From Kutzneria buriramensis (GTDB taxonomy: Bacteria > Actinomycetota > Actinomycetes > Mycobacteriales > Pseudonocardiaceae), in NCBI RefSeq assembly GCF_003387475.1, contig NZ_QUNO01000007.1, positions 62,001-126,000 of the forward strand: a stretch of DNA of 64,000 bases. The letters are read 5' to 3'. Below the pieces are notes generated by a model. That model was given only the letters and a program-made list of their open reading frames with translations. It searched no databases and was not told the origin of the DNA. Made by a program: the position numbers and the translations under genes. Shown here piece by piece: positions 36,106-44,717 of the stretch (position 1 is its first letter; each line of letters opens with the position of its first letter).

Positions 36106-37556
36106 CGCGCCGCCACGGTGGAGTAGTCCTTGGCCGGCGGCTCGGCCTGGGGATCGAAGTCGAACGGAACCCGTTGCCGGCCCAGCGTCCGGCGGACGTA
36201 GTGGCGCAGGAATCCCGCGAGCACCCTGGGGTTGCGCATCATCTGGCCCAGCGACTCGTCCATGTTGAACACCTTGGCGAAGTGCTCGTCGACGACCTCG
36301 TCCTCACGGGCCGCGCCGACGATGAAGCTGAACGCCGGGCCGGACACCGCCGCGAGGAGGCGGCGTCGCCACTCGGGCGGCTTCTCGGTGCCCACCGCGC
36401 ATTCGTAGCCCTGATCCCGGGCCATCGCGAGGGACCACGGCACGCGGAGCAGCTTCCGTTGCGCCGCAAGGAATCGCGCGGCGAAGTGGTCGTCGAGACC
36501 GCGGGCGAGGTGCTCCCGCAGCAACAGCGCGGACCCCGACGCGGAGCTGATGCCCTGGGCGTAGAACGGGTTGAACGCGCAGATCGAGTCGCCGATGAAC
36601 ACCAGGCCTCGCGGTGGCGTGCGCAGGCGGTCGTAGCGTCGCCACTTGTTGCCGGCCGACCGGGTCAGGTGCACCTCGGAGGTCGGGGTGCAGCGGTCCA
36701 TCGCCGCCGCGAACAGCGGCGTCCGCACCCGGGTTGCCGACTCGACGAACTCTTCGGTACTGCGCGGCATGTCCAGGCCCCACGAGCCCATGCAGGCGAT
36801 GACCCGGTTGCCCTCGATCGGGAAGAAGTTGACCAGGAACTCGTGCTCGGGCGGGTGCCGGCGCTTGTCCGGGGTCGGCATGATCACCAGGTGCTGCCAC
36901 CACCAGGAGGCGGGGCGCGGCGTGGGCAGGTCGTACCAGCGTGAGGTGTAGGTGACCTTGGCGTCGAGGGTCTGCACCTCGGCTTCCGGCCAGCCCTTTG
37001 CCACCAGCCATTGGCCGACCGCGGAGCCACGGCCCATCGCGTCCACCACGAGGTCGGCGTCGAGATGCTCCTCGCCTAGGTCGACGCCGCTGACGCGGCC
37101 GTCGCGGGTGGTCAGGCCCGTCACCGTGACGCCCTCGCGTACGACCACGTTCGCCAGCGTTCGCACCTTGTCGCGCAGCACGCGTTCGATCAGGATCCGC
37201 GAGCCGTAGATCATCGTCATCGCGCTGCGTTTGCGGGCCGACCAGCCCGCCCCGTCGAGGTAGGCCGCGTCCATCGACGGCATGAGGTGCAGGCCGCCCG
37301 CCGCGATCAGGTCGTCCTCGAAGCCCGGGAACAGCGCCCCGATCGCACGCCGGCCGGAGTTCAGCAGGAAGTGCGGATGCTTGCTCTGCGGCACCCCGCG
37401 CCGGTGCTCGGCCGCCGCCGGCAGCACGTCGCGTTCCAGCACCAACACCTGGTCGAAGTACGGGGCGAGCGCCCCCGCGCTGCACAGGCCGGCGGCGCTG
37501 CCACCCAGGACGACGGCGGTCTTGCCGAGCTGCACCCGGACCAACTCCCTCGTCAT
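36102..37556 (-). CDS. FAD-dependent monooxygenase-like oxidoreductase
   Basis: A 484-residue flavoprotein. The dinucleotide-binding motif reads TAVVLGGSAAGLCSAGAL (about 13-30). A long variable region follows, then a late FAD-binding motif in PRGLVFIGDSICAFNPFYAQGIS (about 313-335) that is characteristic of aromatic-ring and squalene-epoxidase-type hydroxylases. The C-terminus (about 390-484) is unusual and ends with VPFDFDPQAEPPAKDYSTVAAR. It could epoxidise or hydroxylate a polycyclic or polyketide substrate. It is the first gene of the TetR-controlled operon; its ATG lies inside the operator repeat. Substrate unknown. Confidence 0.8.
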   Translation of the reverse strand: MTRELVRVQLGKTAVVLGGSAAGLCSAGALAPYFDQVLVLERDVLPAAAEHRRGVPQSKHPHFLLNSGRRAIGALFPGFEDDLIAAGGLHLMPSMDAAYLDGAGWSARKRSAMTMIYGSRILIERVLRDKVRTLANVVVREGVTVTGLTTRDGRVSGVDLGEEHLDADLVVDAMGRGSAVGQWLVAKGWPEAEVQTLDAKVTYTSRWYDLPTPRPASWWWQHLVIMPTPDKRRHPPEHEFLVNFFPIEGNRVIACMGSWGLDMPRSTEEFVESATRVRTPLFAAAMDRCTPTSEVHLTRSAGNKWRRYDRLRTPPRGLVFIGDSICAFNPFYAQGISSASGSALLLREHLARGLDDHFAARFLAAQRKLLRVPWSLAMARDQGYECAVGTEKPPEWRRRLLAAVSGPAFSFIVGAAREDEVVDEHFAKVFNMDESLGQMMRNPRVLAGFLRHYVRRTLGRQRVPFDFDPQAEPPAKDYSTVAAR

Positions 37557-37588
37557 TCATACAGACGGGCACCCAATGTATGAATGAC
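37552..37588 (+). promoter_or_regulatory. 12-bp inverted repeat, probable TetR operator
   Basis: Left arm GTCATTCATACA (37552-37563) and right arm TGTATGAATGAC (37577-37588) are perfect complements separated by 13 nt. The left arm contains the start codon of the monooxygenase gene (37554-37556), so binding would block the whole TetR operon. It lies downstream of the KAP-type gene. Ligand inferred to be the TetR protein encoded at 34463. Confidence 0.75.
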
Positions 37589-37599
37589 GTCGGTGGGTG

Positions 37600-39828
37600 T
37601 CAACCCAGCGGCGGTAGGCCGAACTCGGTGCGGAAATCGTCGATCATGATGACGGCCAGGCGCGGATGGGCGCTGAGGGCCTGCCGGGAGTCGGCAAGCA
37701 AGTCCAGGTGCGCCTTGGCATCGGCAGCCTCCAGGTCGACAGAAGCCAGTTCGAGCAGGGTGGCGTCGTGGTAGGCGAACGCGGCGCTCTGCCGAGCCAG
37801 CGCCGACAGCTCGGCGACGGCGGTGTCGGCGGCGATGCCGTCGAGGACACGGGCGGCGTCCAGCAGTTCCTGCGGATCGGCCCGAAGGGACCTGATGACC
37901 CGCAGATAGTGGGTGGTGTCGTCGGTGTCGGGCACACGGCCCGCCGCCACCTGGAGGCCGTGGCCGACGCGGCGGAGGTCCTCCTCGACCAGCGCCGAGC
38001 ACACGGCGGCCAGGCCAGGAGGGTTGGTCGGATGCCCGTGCCCGATCATCGAACGGGCCACCCGGACGACGTCGCGGGCCAGACCGCCGGACAGGCAGTG
38101 CACCAGGTCGAGAAACGGTTCGGGCACACCGACCACCCGGCGGCGCAGCAGGTCCAGGGTGTCGGCGAGCTTGAGGTGCTCGACGCGGACGATCTCGTCG
38201 AAGGCGCTGTCGAAGGCGTCCCGGACGGCGGTTCCCCGGCGTTCGTAGGCGGCCAGGGCGTCGTCGGAGACCGACACCCAAAAGCGCGTCCCCTCGACGC
38301 CGAACACGCCCTTGATCTCGTTGAGGAACTGCTGGGCCAGCTCGGCGGACTCGATCTTGTCCAGCTCGTCGACGGCGATGAGCACGACGCAGCCGGGTGC
38401 GAAGAGCCGGAAGGCCGACACCACCGACGCGAGGAAGTCCCGCAGCTCGGCCACGATCTCCGGGTAGGTCAGGGCGCGCTGGGCGGACTGGACCGTCCGG
38501 GTCCAGCCGGCCTCGGCGTTCACCGGCAGCGCGAGCTTGCCCGACCACCCGGAGGTGGTGGTCTGGAGGAAGCGGATCCGGGCGAGGTTCTCGCGGGCGG
38601 GCAGTCCGATTGCCGTGAGCAGGCCGGGGTGACTGACCTGACTGAGGAGCCTGCGCCGGGTGCGCCGCAGTCCGGCGATCAGTACGGGAATCATGACAAG
38701 CGCGGCGACGGCGACGACGGCGGAGAACAGCAAGGCGATCGTAGAGGACCGGCCGGTGTGAAAGGTGGTGCCGAACAAGTCGAGCGAGAAGATTCTGCCC
38801 GGCCAGGTCAACCACACGGCTGCGGCGCCGGTGGCGGCCAACACGGCCAGTGCGGCGGTCGACGCGGCGAGCCGCCGCTGTGCCGATCGCAAATCCGCCA
38901 TCGTTCTCCTCGGGCAGACGAGGTCGATGACGGCGCTGCACAGGCAGGCGTAGAGGTGCAGGACGAAGTCGCGGGCCTCGTAGTGCACCGGGGCGGTGAC
39001 GAAGAGTTTGACCGGGGCGGGATCGCGATTGAGCTCGTGTGCGATCAAGGTGCTCTTGCCGACGCCGCGCGGCCCCGCGATGCCGACGGTGCCGCCGTGC
39101 ATCCGCCCCGCGATCTCCTGGAACCGGCGGATCGAGCTCGTCGGCGTGATGGTGGTCGCGTCGGTGGGGCGATCCAGGGCCGGCGCCTCCACGACGTTGA
39201 GAACGATGCGCAGGGGTGCGGGGAGCCGGTTGTTGACCAATGCCCGCAGGACGGGAAGGACGCCCTTGTCGAGCAGTTCCTGCTGCCATTCGGCGAGCAG
39301 TCGTGCGACGTCCTCATCGTGTGACCGCCGCGCCGCGGCCTCGTCGCTCCTGTTCCATGCCTTCAGGCCGAAGTACATGGCCACCGGGATCAGCAAGCTG
39401 ATCGTCGCGGCCGCTCCTCTGGCGTCCTGCGACCAGGTCGCCGTCACACCGTCCCAGATGACGGAAACGGCAAACGCCACCGCGATGGCGGCGATGACCG
39501 GATGCCGGGGCAGCGCCCGGAGGGCTGCCAGCGCGAGGGTGGCGACGGAAATGCGGGCCGAGCCCAACACGTCGAGACTCAGCACCGGCGGCTCGACCAG
39601 CCGTCGCAGCGCGGCCTCGGCCGGGCCGAGCATTTCCTCGGGAGCCGCCATGGCCGCCGTCCGAACGGACTCGACGTCGATCTTCCCGCGGTCGAGCGCG
39701 GACTTGATCTCCTCGGTCGCGAGTCCCCGGTCGACCATGCGGGATAGGTTCTGTTCGACGATCGTCGCGCGGGACTTGTCCCGATCGGTGCCGGCTGAGA
39801 TCCGCTGGAGCCCCTCGGCATCGGCCAC
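37600..39828 (-). CDS. KAP-type P-loop NTPase with inserted membrane segments
   Basis: A 742-residue protein. Membrane segments at about 106-126 and 139-156 precede the NTPase domain. Walker A is AGPRGVGKST (251-260). Two further membrane segments (about 321-341 and 362-386) sit between Walker A and Walker B (VVLIAVDELD, 481-490). Membrane helices inserted inside the P-loop domain are the hallmark of the KAP family, several members of which are linked to phage resistance or exclusion in bacteria. A long helical C-terminal region follows. The gene stands alone, oriented with the TetR operon. Target and trigger unknown; defence is an inference. Confidence 0.75.
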   Translation of the reverse strand: MADAEGLQRISAGTDRDKSRATIVEQNLSRMVDRGLATEEIKSALDRGKIDVESVRTAAMAAPEEMLGPAEAALRRLVEPPVLSLDVLGSARISVATLALAALRALPRHPVIAAIAVAFAVSVIWDGVTATWSQDARGAAATISLLIPVAMYFGLKAWNRSDEAAARRSHDEDVARLLAEWQQELLDKGVLPVLRALVNNRLPAPLRIVLNVVEAPALDRPTDATTITPTSSIRRFQEIAGRMHGGTVGIAGPRGVGKSTLIAHELNRDPAPVKLFVTAPVHYEARDFVLHLYACLCSAVIDLVCPRRTMADLRSAQRRLAASTAALAVLAATGAAAVWLTWPGRIFSLDLFGTTFHTGRSSTIALLFSAVVAVAALVMIPVLIAGLRRTRRRLLSQVSHPGLLTAIGLPARENLARIRFLQTTTSGWSGKLALPVNAEAGWTRTVQSAQRALTYPEIVAELRDFLASVVSAFRLFAPGCVVLIAVDELDKIESAELAQQFLNEIKGVFGVEGTRFWVSVSDDALAAYERRGTAVRDAFDSAFDEIVRVEHLKLADTLDLLRRRVVGVPEPFLDLVHCLSGGLARDVVRVARSMIGHGHPTNPPGLAAVCSALVEEDLRRVGHGLQVAAGRVPDTDDTTHYLRVIRSLRADPQELLDAARVLDGIAADTAVAELSALARQSAAFAYHDATLLELASVDLEAADAKAHLDLLADSRQALSAHPRLAVIMIDDFRTEFGLPPLG

Positions 39829-39897
39829 GACGGCATGGTGTCACGCGGCAGCGTCCGGCGGCATCGGCGTGCACCCGGTTGGACGAGGGGGATGCCG

Positions 39898-39924
39898 AAC
39901 CGCGCAGGTCAGACCTGCGCGGTT
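39898..39924 (-). terminator. hairpin downstream of the beta-helix protein gene
   Basis: Perfect 12-bp arms AACCGCGCAGGT and ACCTGCGCGGTT around CAG form a strong stem 17 nt after the stop of the secreted beta-helix gene. No T-run follows, so it would be a high-GC actinomycete-type terminator. It might also serve the upstream end of the KAP-type gene. Confidence 0.6.
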
Positions 39925-39940
39925 CGACAACCCCCAGGGG

Positions 39941-41689
39941 TCACGGGAAGCTGACGAGGTCCTGGACGGTGTGTCCCGGACCGGCCGCGGCCCCGGTGTT
40001 GTTGACGATGTGCGTGATCGTGCCGGCGTTGCTGCCGAGCATCACCGTCACCATGTCGTGGAACTTGACGCCGGTGCTCGGTGTCTCGATGGCGTGGGCG
40101 TTGGAGATGCTGGCGTCATTGAGGAACAGGCAGTAGACGCCGAGCCCCCACGCCTCGTGGCTGGTGACGTTCGCGCCCACCTTGTAGGAGGCCCAGCCCT
40201 TGGTCGAGCCGTTCATGTAGGCCGCCTGGTTCGGCGGGTCGTACGGCATCTCGCTCTGGTAGAAGATCGTCTTGCCGCCCTGGCCGTTCCAGATCGTCTG
40301 GTACTGCTGGTAGTGCTCGACGAACAGGCCGTACGCGGTGACGTTGTTGCCGTTGACCACCAGGCCGTTCGCGGCGGTGTTGGTGTTCCAGCCGACCGTG
40401 CCGCCGTTGCCGTGGTCGGCCCGCCAGATCCAGGTGTCGTCGGTGATCACGTTGTTGCTGTTGACGACCAGCGACTGCTTGGCCTTGCCGACGGTCGCGC
40501 CGCCGATGCGGAAGTGCACGTCGGACAGCACGGTCGGATCGGCGGCGTGGCTGGCCGTCGAGCCGGCCGGGCCGACCTGGACCAGCGACTGCGAGCTGGT
40601 GGTGCCGGCGTCGATCAGCAGGCCGGCGATCTTCACGCCGTTGACGTCGCCCACGGAGATGGCGGTGATGCCGTTGTCCGGCACGAGGGTCGCAATGCCC
40701 AGGCCCAGCACGACGGTGTCGGGGCGGCTGACATTCAGCGTCTGGTTGAGGTGGTAGATGCCGGGCGTGACGATGAGGTTCTTGCCGGCGGCCAGCTGCG
40801 CGTTGATCGTCGAGGCGGTGTCACCCGGCTTGACGATGTAGAACTGGCTGATCGGCAGCGAGTTGCCGGCCGGGTTGCCGTTCGCCCACGACGTGCCCGA
40901 GCTGTTGTTCCGCAGCGCCGGCACGAACACGTTGTAGTTGCCGGCACTGTCGACGTACAGGTACGGCTTCTCGGCGATCACCGGGGACTGCGCGACAGCG
41001 GTGTAGGGCGGGTTCGGGAACGAGTTCGACGGGGGAGCACCCTGCACGCCTGAGAACACCATGTTCCAGTTCTTGCCGGCCCAGCTGCCGATCTGGTCGT
41101 TGCGGGATAGCCATTGCTGCTGGCTGCCGGACTGCACCTGGCCCGTGACACGGGAGTCGGCGAGGAAGCCGCCGGAGGACCAGCCGCCGTCGTCCAGCTT
41201 GAGGTTGCCGTTGACCTGCACGCGCCGCAGCGGGTCGGCCTGGGACACGGCCCAGGTGTCGGTGCCGCCGGGCGGGTTGATGGTCAGGCCTTCGGCGTCA
41301 CGCCAGAAGTTCAGCGTGGCGTTGCCGCCGTCCCAGTCGGCCTCGACGTGCACCTGGCCGTTGATGGTGACCTGGCCGGGGGTCAGGCCGAGGCCGGCGA
41401 CCTCCTCGTAGAAGCCGAGGTTGGCGTCCACGTTGTACGAGCCCGGCTTGAACAGCAGCGCGGTGCGGGCGGTGCCGAACTGCGAGGACTGCTGCGCGTT
41501 GAAGACGGAGGTCAGCTTGCTCTGAATCGTAGATGCCGACATGGACGGGTCGAACACCGTCACGTTCGGGCCGAAGTCCGGTGTGGCCGAGGGGGTCTGC
41601 GGCGCGGCGCCGGCCGCCGGCACCGAGCCGAGCACGGACAGGGTCAAGGCGGCCACCGCGGCAAAGGCGATGGTTCCGTTACGGGCCAC
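39941..41689 (-). CDS. secreted right-handed beta-helix protein (GH55/pectin-lyase-like fold)
   Basis: A 582-residue protein. I start it at GTG 41689, six bases after GGAGG, rather than at the far upstream ATG. The signal peptide covers about 1-29 (cleavage after GAA). The mature part is built from beta-helix repeats, with TARTALLFKPGSYNVDANLGFYEEVAGLGL and VNGNLKLDDGGWSSGG in the first half and LNVSRPDTVVLGLGIATLVPDNGIT and FLVNSNNVITDDTWIWRADHGN-like segments in the second. Actinomycete relatives are often annotated as GH55-like or adenylyl-cyclase-like, the latter almost certainly wrongly. A polysaccharide-binding or cleaving role is inferred. Divergent from the GH3 gene. Confidence 0.7.
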   Translation of the reverse strand: MARNGTIAFAAVAALTLSVLGSVPAAGAAPQTPSATPDFGPNVTVFDPSMSASTIQSKLTSVFNAQQSSQFGTARTALLFKPGSYNVDANLGFYEEVAGLGLTPGQVTINGQVHVEADWDGGNATLNFWRDAEGLTINPPGGTDTWAVSQADPLRRVQVNGNLKLDDGGWSSGGFLADSRVTGQVQSGSQQQWLSRNDQIGSWAGKNWNMVFSGVQGAPPSNSFPNPPYTAVAQSPVIAEKPYLYVDSAGNYNVFVPALRNNSSGTSWANGNPAGNSLPISQFYIVKPGDTASTINAQLAAGKNLIVTPGIYHLNQTLNVSRPDTVVLGLGIATLVPDNGITAISVGDVNGVKIAGLLIDAGTTSSQSLVQVGPAGSTASHAADPTVLSDVHFRIGGATVGKAKQSLVVNSNNVITDDTWIWRADHGNGGTVGWNTNTAANGLVVNGNNVTAYGLFVEHYQQYQTIWNGQGGKTIFYQSEMPYDPPNQAAYMNGSTKGWASYKVGANVTSHEAWGLGVYCLFLNDASISNAHAIETPSTGVKFHDMVTVMLGSNAGTITHIVNNTGAAAGPGHTVQDLVSFP

Positions 41690-42083
41690 TGGGGTCCTCC
41701 AGCGTCGCGGGAGCGAGGACGGTGTCAGTTGGCGGACCCGACGAGGGCGAATGCTACGAGTGGTCGGGAGGTGCGTCAATACACGCCTTAAAATAAGACT
41801 GGAAAGCGCTGTCAACGGTTGACGTAGGGGAAACGAGCCGCGGGCGGCCCCAGGGTGTCTCGGCCGAGCGGGTCACGCCGTCTGCTCCACATCCCTTGTG
41901 TCACAACGGATCATGACGTCGAGCGAGGCTCATACCGCCTTCGCGGGCTGGTCATGCGGGCGGATCGCACGTATAGTGAGGATTCTATGGGAGCGCTTCC
42001 AGAGGCCGGGTGATCCGACCGAACCGATGCGCACGCCGCCTCTCATCTGGTACCTCGCGCACGTTCCGGCCAGGAGGTTTCCC
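41690..42083. other. divergent intergenic region with operator candidates and promoters
   Basis: 394 bp between two secreted carbohydrate-active genes. It contains an AT-rich patch near 41786-41798 (CTTAAAATAAG), which is a likely minus-strand promoter element. At 41801-41823 it has GGAAAGCGCT, a LacI-type half site, followed by a perfect GTCAAC-G-GTTGAC dyad (41811-41823). The CebR-like site at 41988 is listed separately. An in-frame upstream extension of the GH3 gene covers part of this region but looks non-coding. Confidence 0.6.
41988..42001 (+). promoter_or_regulatory. CebR-like operator upstream of the GH3 gene
   Basis: TGGGAGCGCTTCCA matches 13 of 14 positions of TGGGAGCGCTCCCA, the operator bound by CebR, the LacI-type cello-oligosaccharide repressor of Streptomyces and other actinomycetes. 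It is 82 bp upstream of the GH3 ATG, within the likely promoter. No cebR gene is in the window, so a chromosomal CebR may control this gene in trans. Confidence 0.7.
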
Positions 42084-43937
42084 ATGACCCGCACTCGGCT
42101 GCGGCGATCGCTGATCACCGTGGGCGCGGCCCTGTTCGCCATCGCGTCCGTGACCGCACCCGCCACCGCGCAGGCGCCGCACGCCGGCCTGCCCTACCAG
42201 AATCCCGCGCTGCCGGTCGCCGACCGGGTGAACGACCTGCTGGCGCGGATGTCGCTGGACGAGAAGCTCGGCCAGATGACCCAGGCCGAGCGCACCGCGC
42301 TGAACCCGCAGAGCGACCTCGCGACATTCCGGATCGGCTCGGTGCTGTCCGGCGGCGGATCCGCGCCCAGCCCGAACAACGCGCAGTCCTGGGCGAACAT
42401 GTACGACAGCTTCCAGCGCACCGCGCTGTCCACGCCGCTGGGCATCCCGATGATCTACGGCGCGGACGCCGTGCACGGCCACAACAACGTTGTCGGCGCA
42501 ACGATCTTCCCGCACAACATCGGTCTCGGCGCGACCCGCGATCCGGCCCTGGTGCAGCAGATCGGGCGGGCCACCGCCGAGGAGGTCGCCGGCACCGGCG
42601 TCAACTGGGACTTCGCGCCGTGCCTGTGCGTGGTGCGCAACGACCGCTGGGGCCGCAGCTACGAGTCCTTCGGCGAGGTGCCCAGCATTCCCACCGCGAT
42701 GACCACGATCATCACCGGGCTCCAGGGCACCACCCTGGGCGCGGCGCCGGCGTCGATCATGGCCACCGCCAAGCACTACATCGGCGACGGCGGCACCACC
42801 GGCGGCGTCAACGAGGGCAACACCCAACTGTCCGAGGCCGACCTGCGGGCCATCCACCTGCCGCCGTTCAAGGCCGCCGTCGACAAGGGGGTGGGGGCGG
42901 TGATGATCTCGTACAGCAGCTGGAACGGCGTCAAGGACCACGGCAACCACCACCTGATCACCGACATCCTCAAGGGCGAGCTGGGCTTCAGCGGCTTCGT
43001 GGTGTCGGACTGGGCCGGCATCGACCAGATCGACGGCCAGGCGGGCTTCTCCGCCGGCGACATCGACGCCAGCATCAACGCCGGCATCGACATGGTCATG
43101 GTGCCCACCGATTACAAGCTGTTCATCAGCATGCTGCGCACCGAGGTGAACAACGGGCACATCTCGCGCGCCCGGATCGACGACGCCAACCGCCGCATCC
43201 TCACCAAGAAGTTCCAGCTCGGCCTGTTCGAGCACCCGTTCGCCGACCGCTCCTTCACCGGCACCGTAGGCTCGGCCGCGCACCGGGCGCTGGGCCGCCA
43301 GGCCGTGCGCGAGTCCCAGGTGGTGCTGAAGAACGCCGGCGGCATCCTGCCGCTGTCCAAGTCCGCCAAGGTGTTCGTGGCCGGCAAGTCCGCCGACGAC
43401 ATCGGCATGCAGAGCGGCGGGTGGACCATCAGCTGGCAGGGCAGCAGCGGCAACACCACCCCCGGCACCACCGTGCTCCAGGGTATCCGCAACACCGTGA
43501 CCGGATCGGGTTCGGTGCGGTACGACCGCAACGGCAACGGCATCGACTCCAGCTACACGGCGGCCATCGCGGTGATCGGCGAGACCCCGTACGCCGAAGG
43601 CGCCGGCGATCGACCCGGTGGCATGGGCCTGGACCAGGAGGATCTGACCACCCTGAGCCGGCTGCGGGCGTCCGGCGTGCCGGTGATCGTGGTGCTGGTG
43701 TCGGGCCGTCCGCTGGACATCAGCGCGCAGCTGCCCGGCTGGCGGGCGCTGGTCGAGGCCTGGCTGCCGGGCACCGAGGGGCAGGGCGTGGCCGACGTGC
43801 TTTTCGGGAACGTCGCGCCGACCGGCAAGCTGCCGGTGACGTGGCCGCAGAGCGCCTCGCAGGAGCCGATCAACGACGGCGACGGCAAGACCCCGCTGTT
43901 CCCGCTGGGCTTCGGCCTGACCTGGCCGGTCGGGTAG
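42084..43937 (+). CDS. secreted GH3 beta-glucosidase
   Basis: A 617-residue protein. The start ATG 42084 has CAGGAGG upstream and gives a clean signal peptide (about 1-30, ending in ATAQA). The GH3 N-terminal barrel holds the catalytic Asp in SGFVVSDWAGIDQIDG (about 305-320). The C-terminal alpha/beta domain has AIAVIGETPYAEGAGDRPG. It ends with the family's FPLGFGLTWPVG. It likely cleaves beta-1,4- or beta-1,3-gluco-oligosaccharides outside the cell. The CebR-like operator in its promoter supports cellulose-derived induction. Confidence 0.9.
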   Translation: MTRTRLRRSLITVGAALFAIASVTAPATAQAPHAGLPYQNPALPVADRVNDLLARMSLDEKLGQMTQAERTALNPQSDLATFRIGSVLSGGGSAPSPNNAQSWANMYDSFQRTALSTPLGIPMIYGADAVHGHNNVVGATIFPHNIGLGATRDPALVQQIGRATAEEVAGTGVNWDFAPCLCVVRNDRWGRSYESFGEVPSIPTAMTTIITGLQGTTLGAAPASIMATAKHYIGDGGTTGGVNEGNTQLSEADLRAIHLPPFKAAVDKGVGAVMISYSSWNGVKDHGNHHLITDILKGELGFSGFVVSDWAGIDQIDGQAGFSAGDIDASINAGIDMVMVPTDYKLFISMLRTEVNNGHISRARIDDANRRILTKKFQLGLFEHPFADRSFTGTVGSAAHRALGRQAVRESQVVLKNAGGILPLSKSAKVFVAGKSADDIGMQSGGWTISWQGSSGNTTPGTTVLQGIRNTVTGSGSVRYDRNGNGIDSSYTAAIAVIGETPYAEGAGDRPGGMGLDQEDLTTLSRLRASGVPVIVVLVSGRPLDISAQLPGWRALVEAWLPGTEGQGVADVLFGNVAPTGKLPVTWPQSASQEPINDGDGKTPLFPLGFGLTWPVG

Positions 43938-43944
43938 TGCGGAT

Positions 43945-44715
43945 ATGACGTCAGCCATGAGTTCCCGCCTGATCAACGCCATTGTCCTGGCGCTCGCGGC
44001 CGTTGTGGTTCTCGCCGGCACTCCGGCACGGGCCGCCGCGGCCCCGTTCCGGGTGCTGGTGTTCTCCCGGACCACCGGGTTCCGGCACGACTCCATCCCG
44101 GCCGGCATCGCGGCCATCCAGAAACTGGGCCGACAGAACAACTTCCTCGTCGACACGACGGAGAACGACGCGTTGTTCACCGACGCCAACCTGGCCCGGT
44201 ACGCAGTTGTGATCTTCCTGTCGGCCACCGGCGACCCGGTCGGCACGCAACCGGAGAAGGACGCCTTCCAACGGTATATCGAGCATGGTGGAGGTTTCGT
44301 CGGCATCCATGCCGCCTCCGACGGCGGGTTCACCTGGCCCTGGTTCGGCAAGCTGGTCGGTGCGTACTTCAAGCAGCATCCGACGCAGCAGAACGCGCGT
44401 GTCCGGGTCGAGGATCCCAACCATCCGTCCACCCGGGGGCTGCCGGCGCAGTTCACCCGCTTCGACGAGTGGTACGACTTCCAGTCCAACCCGCGCGGCA
44501 GCGTGCACGTGCTGACCACTGTGGACGATTCGTCCTACACCGGATCGACGATGGGCGCCGACCACCCCATCACCTGGTGCCACAATTTCGACGGCGGCCG
44601 ATCCTGGTACACGGCCATGGGCCACACCGTCGCCAGCTACGGCGAGGCCAACTTCCTGCACCTGCTACTGGGCGGGGTCGAAACAGCGGCCGGAGCCGTC
44701 GCCTCCGACTGCTGA
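43945..44715 (+). CDS. secreted ThuA-like domain protein
   Basis: A 256-residue protein with a signal peptide (about 1-33). The ThuA fold is indicated by FRVLVFSRTTGFRHDSIPAGIAAI (about 35-58), VIFLSATGDP, HGGGFVGIHAASD (about 113-126) and a C-terminal GRSWYTAMGHT (about 226-236). ThuA-domain proteins are glutamine-amidotransferase-like and linked to sugar metabolism, originally trehalose use. Secreted versions often accompany glycosidases. It starts 7 nt after the GH3 stop (ATG 43945 or 43957), so the two are co-transcribed. Activity not established. Confidence 0.85.
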   Translation: MTSAMSSRLINAIVLALAAVVVLAGTPARAAAAPFRVLVFSRTTGFRHDSIPAGIAAIQKLGRQNNFLVDTTENDALFTDANLARYAVVIFLSATGDPVGTQPEKDAFQRYIEHGGGFVGIHAASDGGFTWPWFGKLVGAYFKQHPTQQNARVRVEDPNHPSTRGLPAQFTRFDEWYDFQSNPRGSVHVLTTVDDSSYTGSTMGADHPITWCHNFDGGRSWYTAMGHTVASYGEANFLHLLLGGVETAAGAVASDC

Positions 44716-44717
44716 CG

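Noticed and set aside
39941-41689. Adenylyl cyclase label sometimes attached to this protein type
   Set aside because: The sequence has a signal peptide and beta-helix repeats and no cyclase motifs.
41898-42083. N-terminal extension of the GH3 gene
   Set aside because: The signal peptide and ribosome site lie at ATG 42084, and the extension covers the CebR-like operator.
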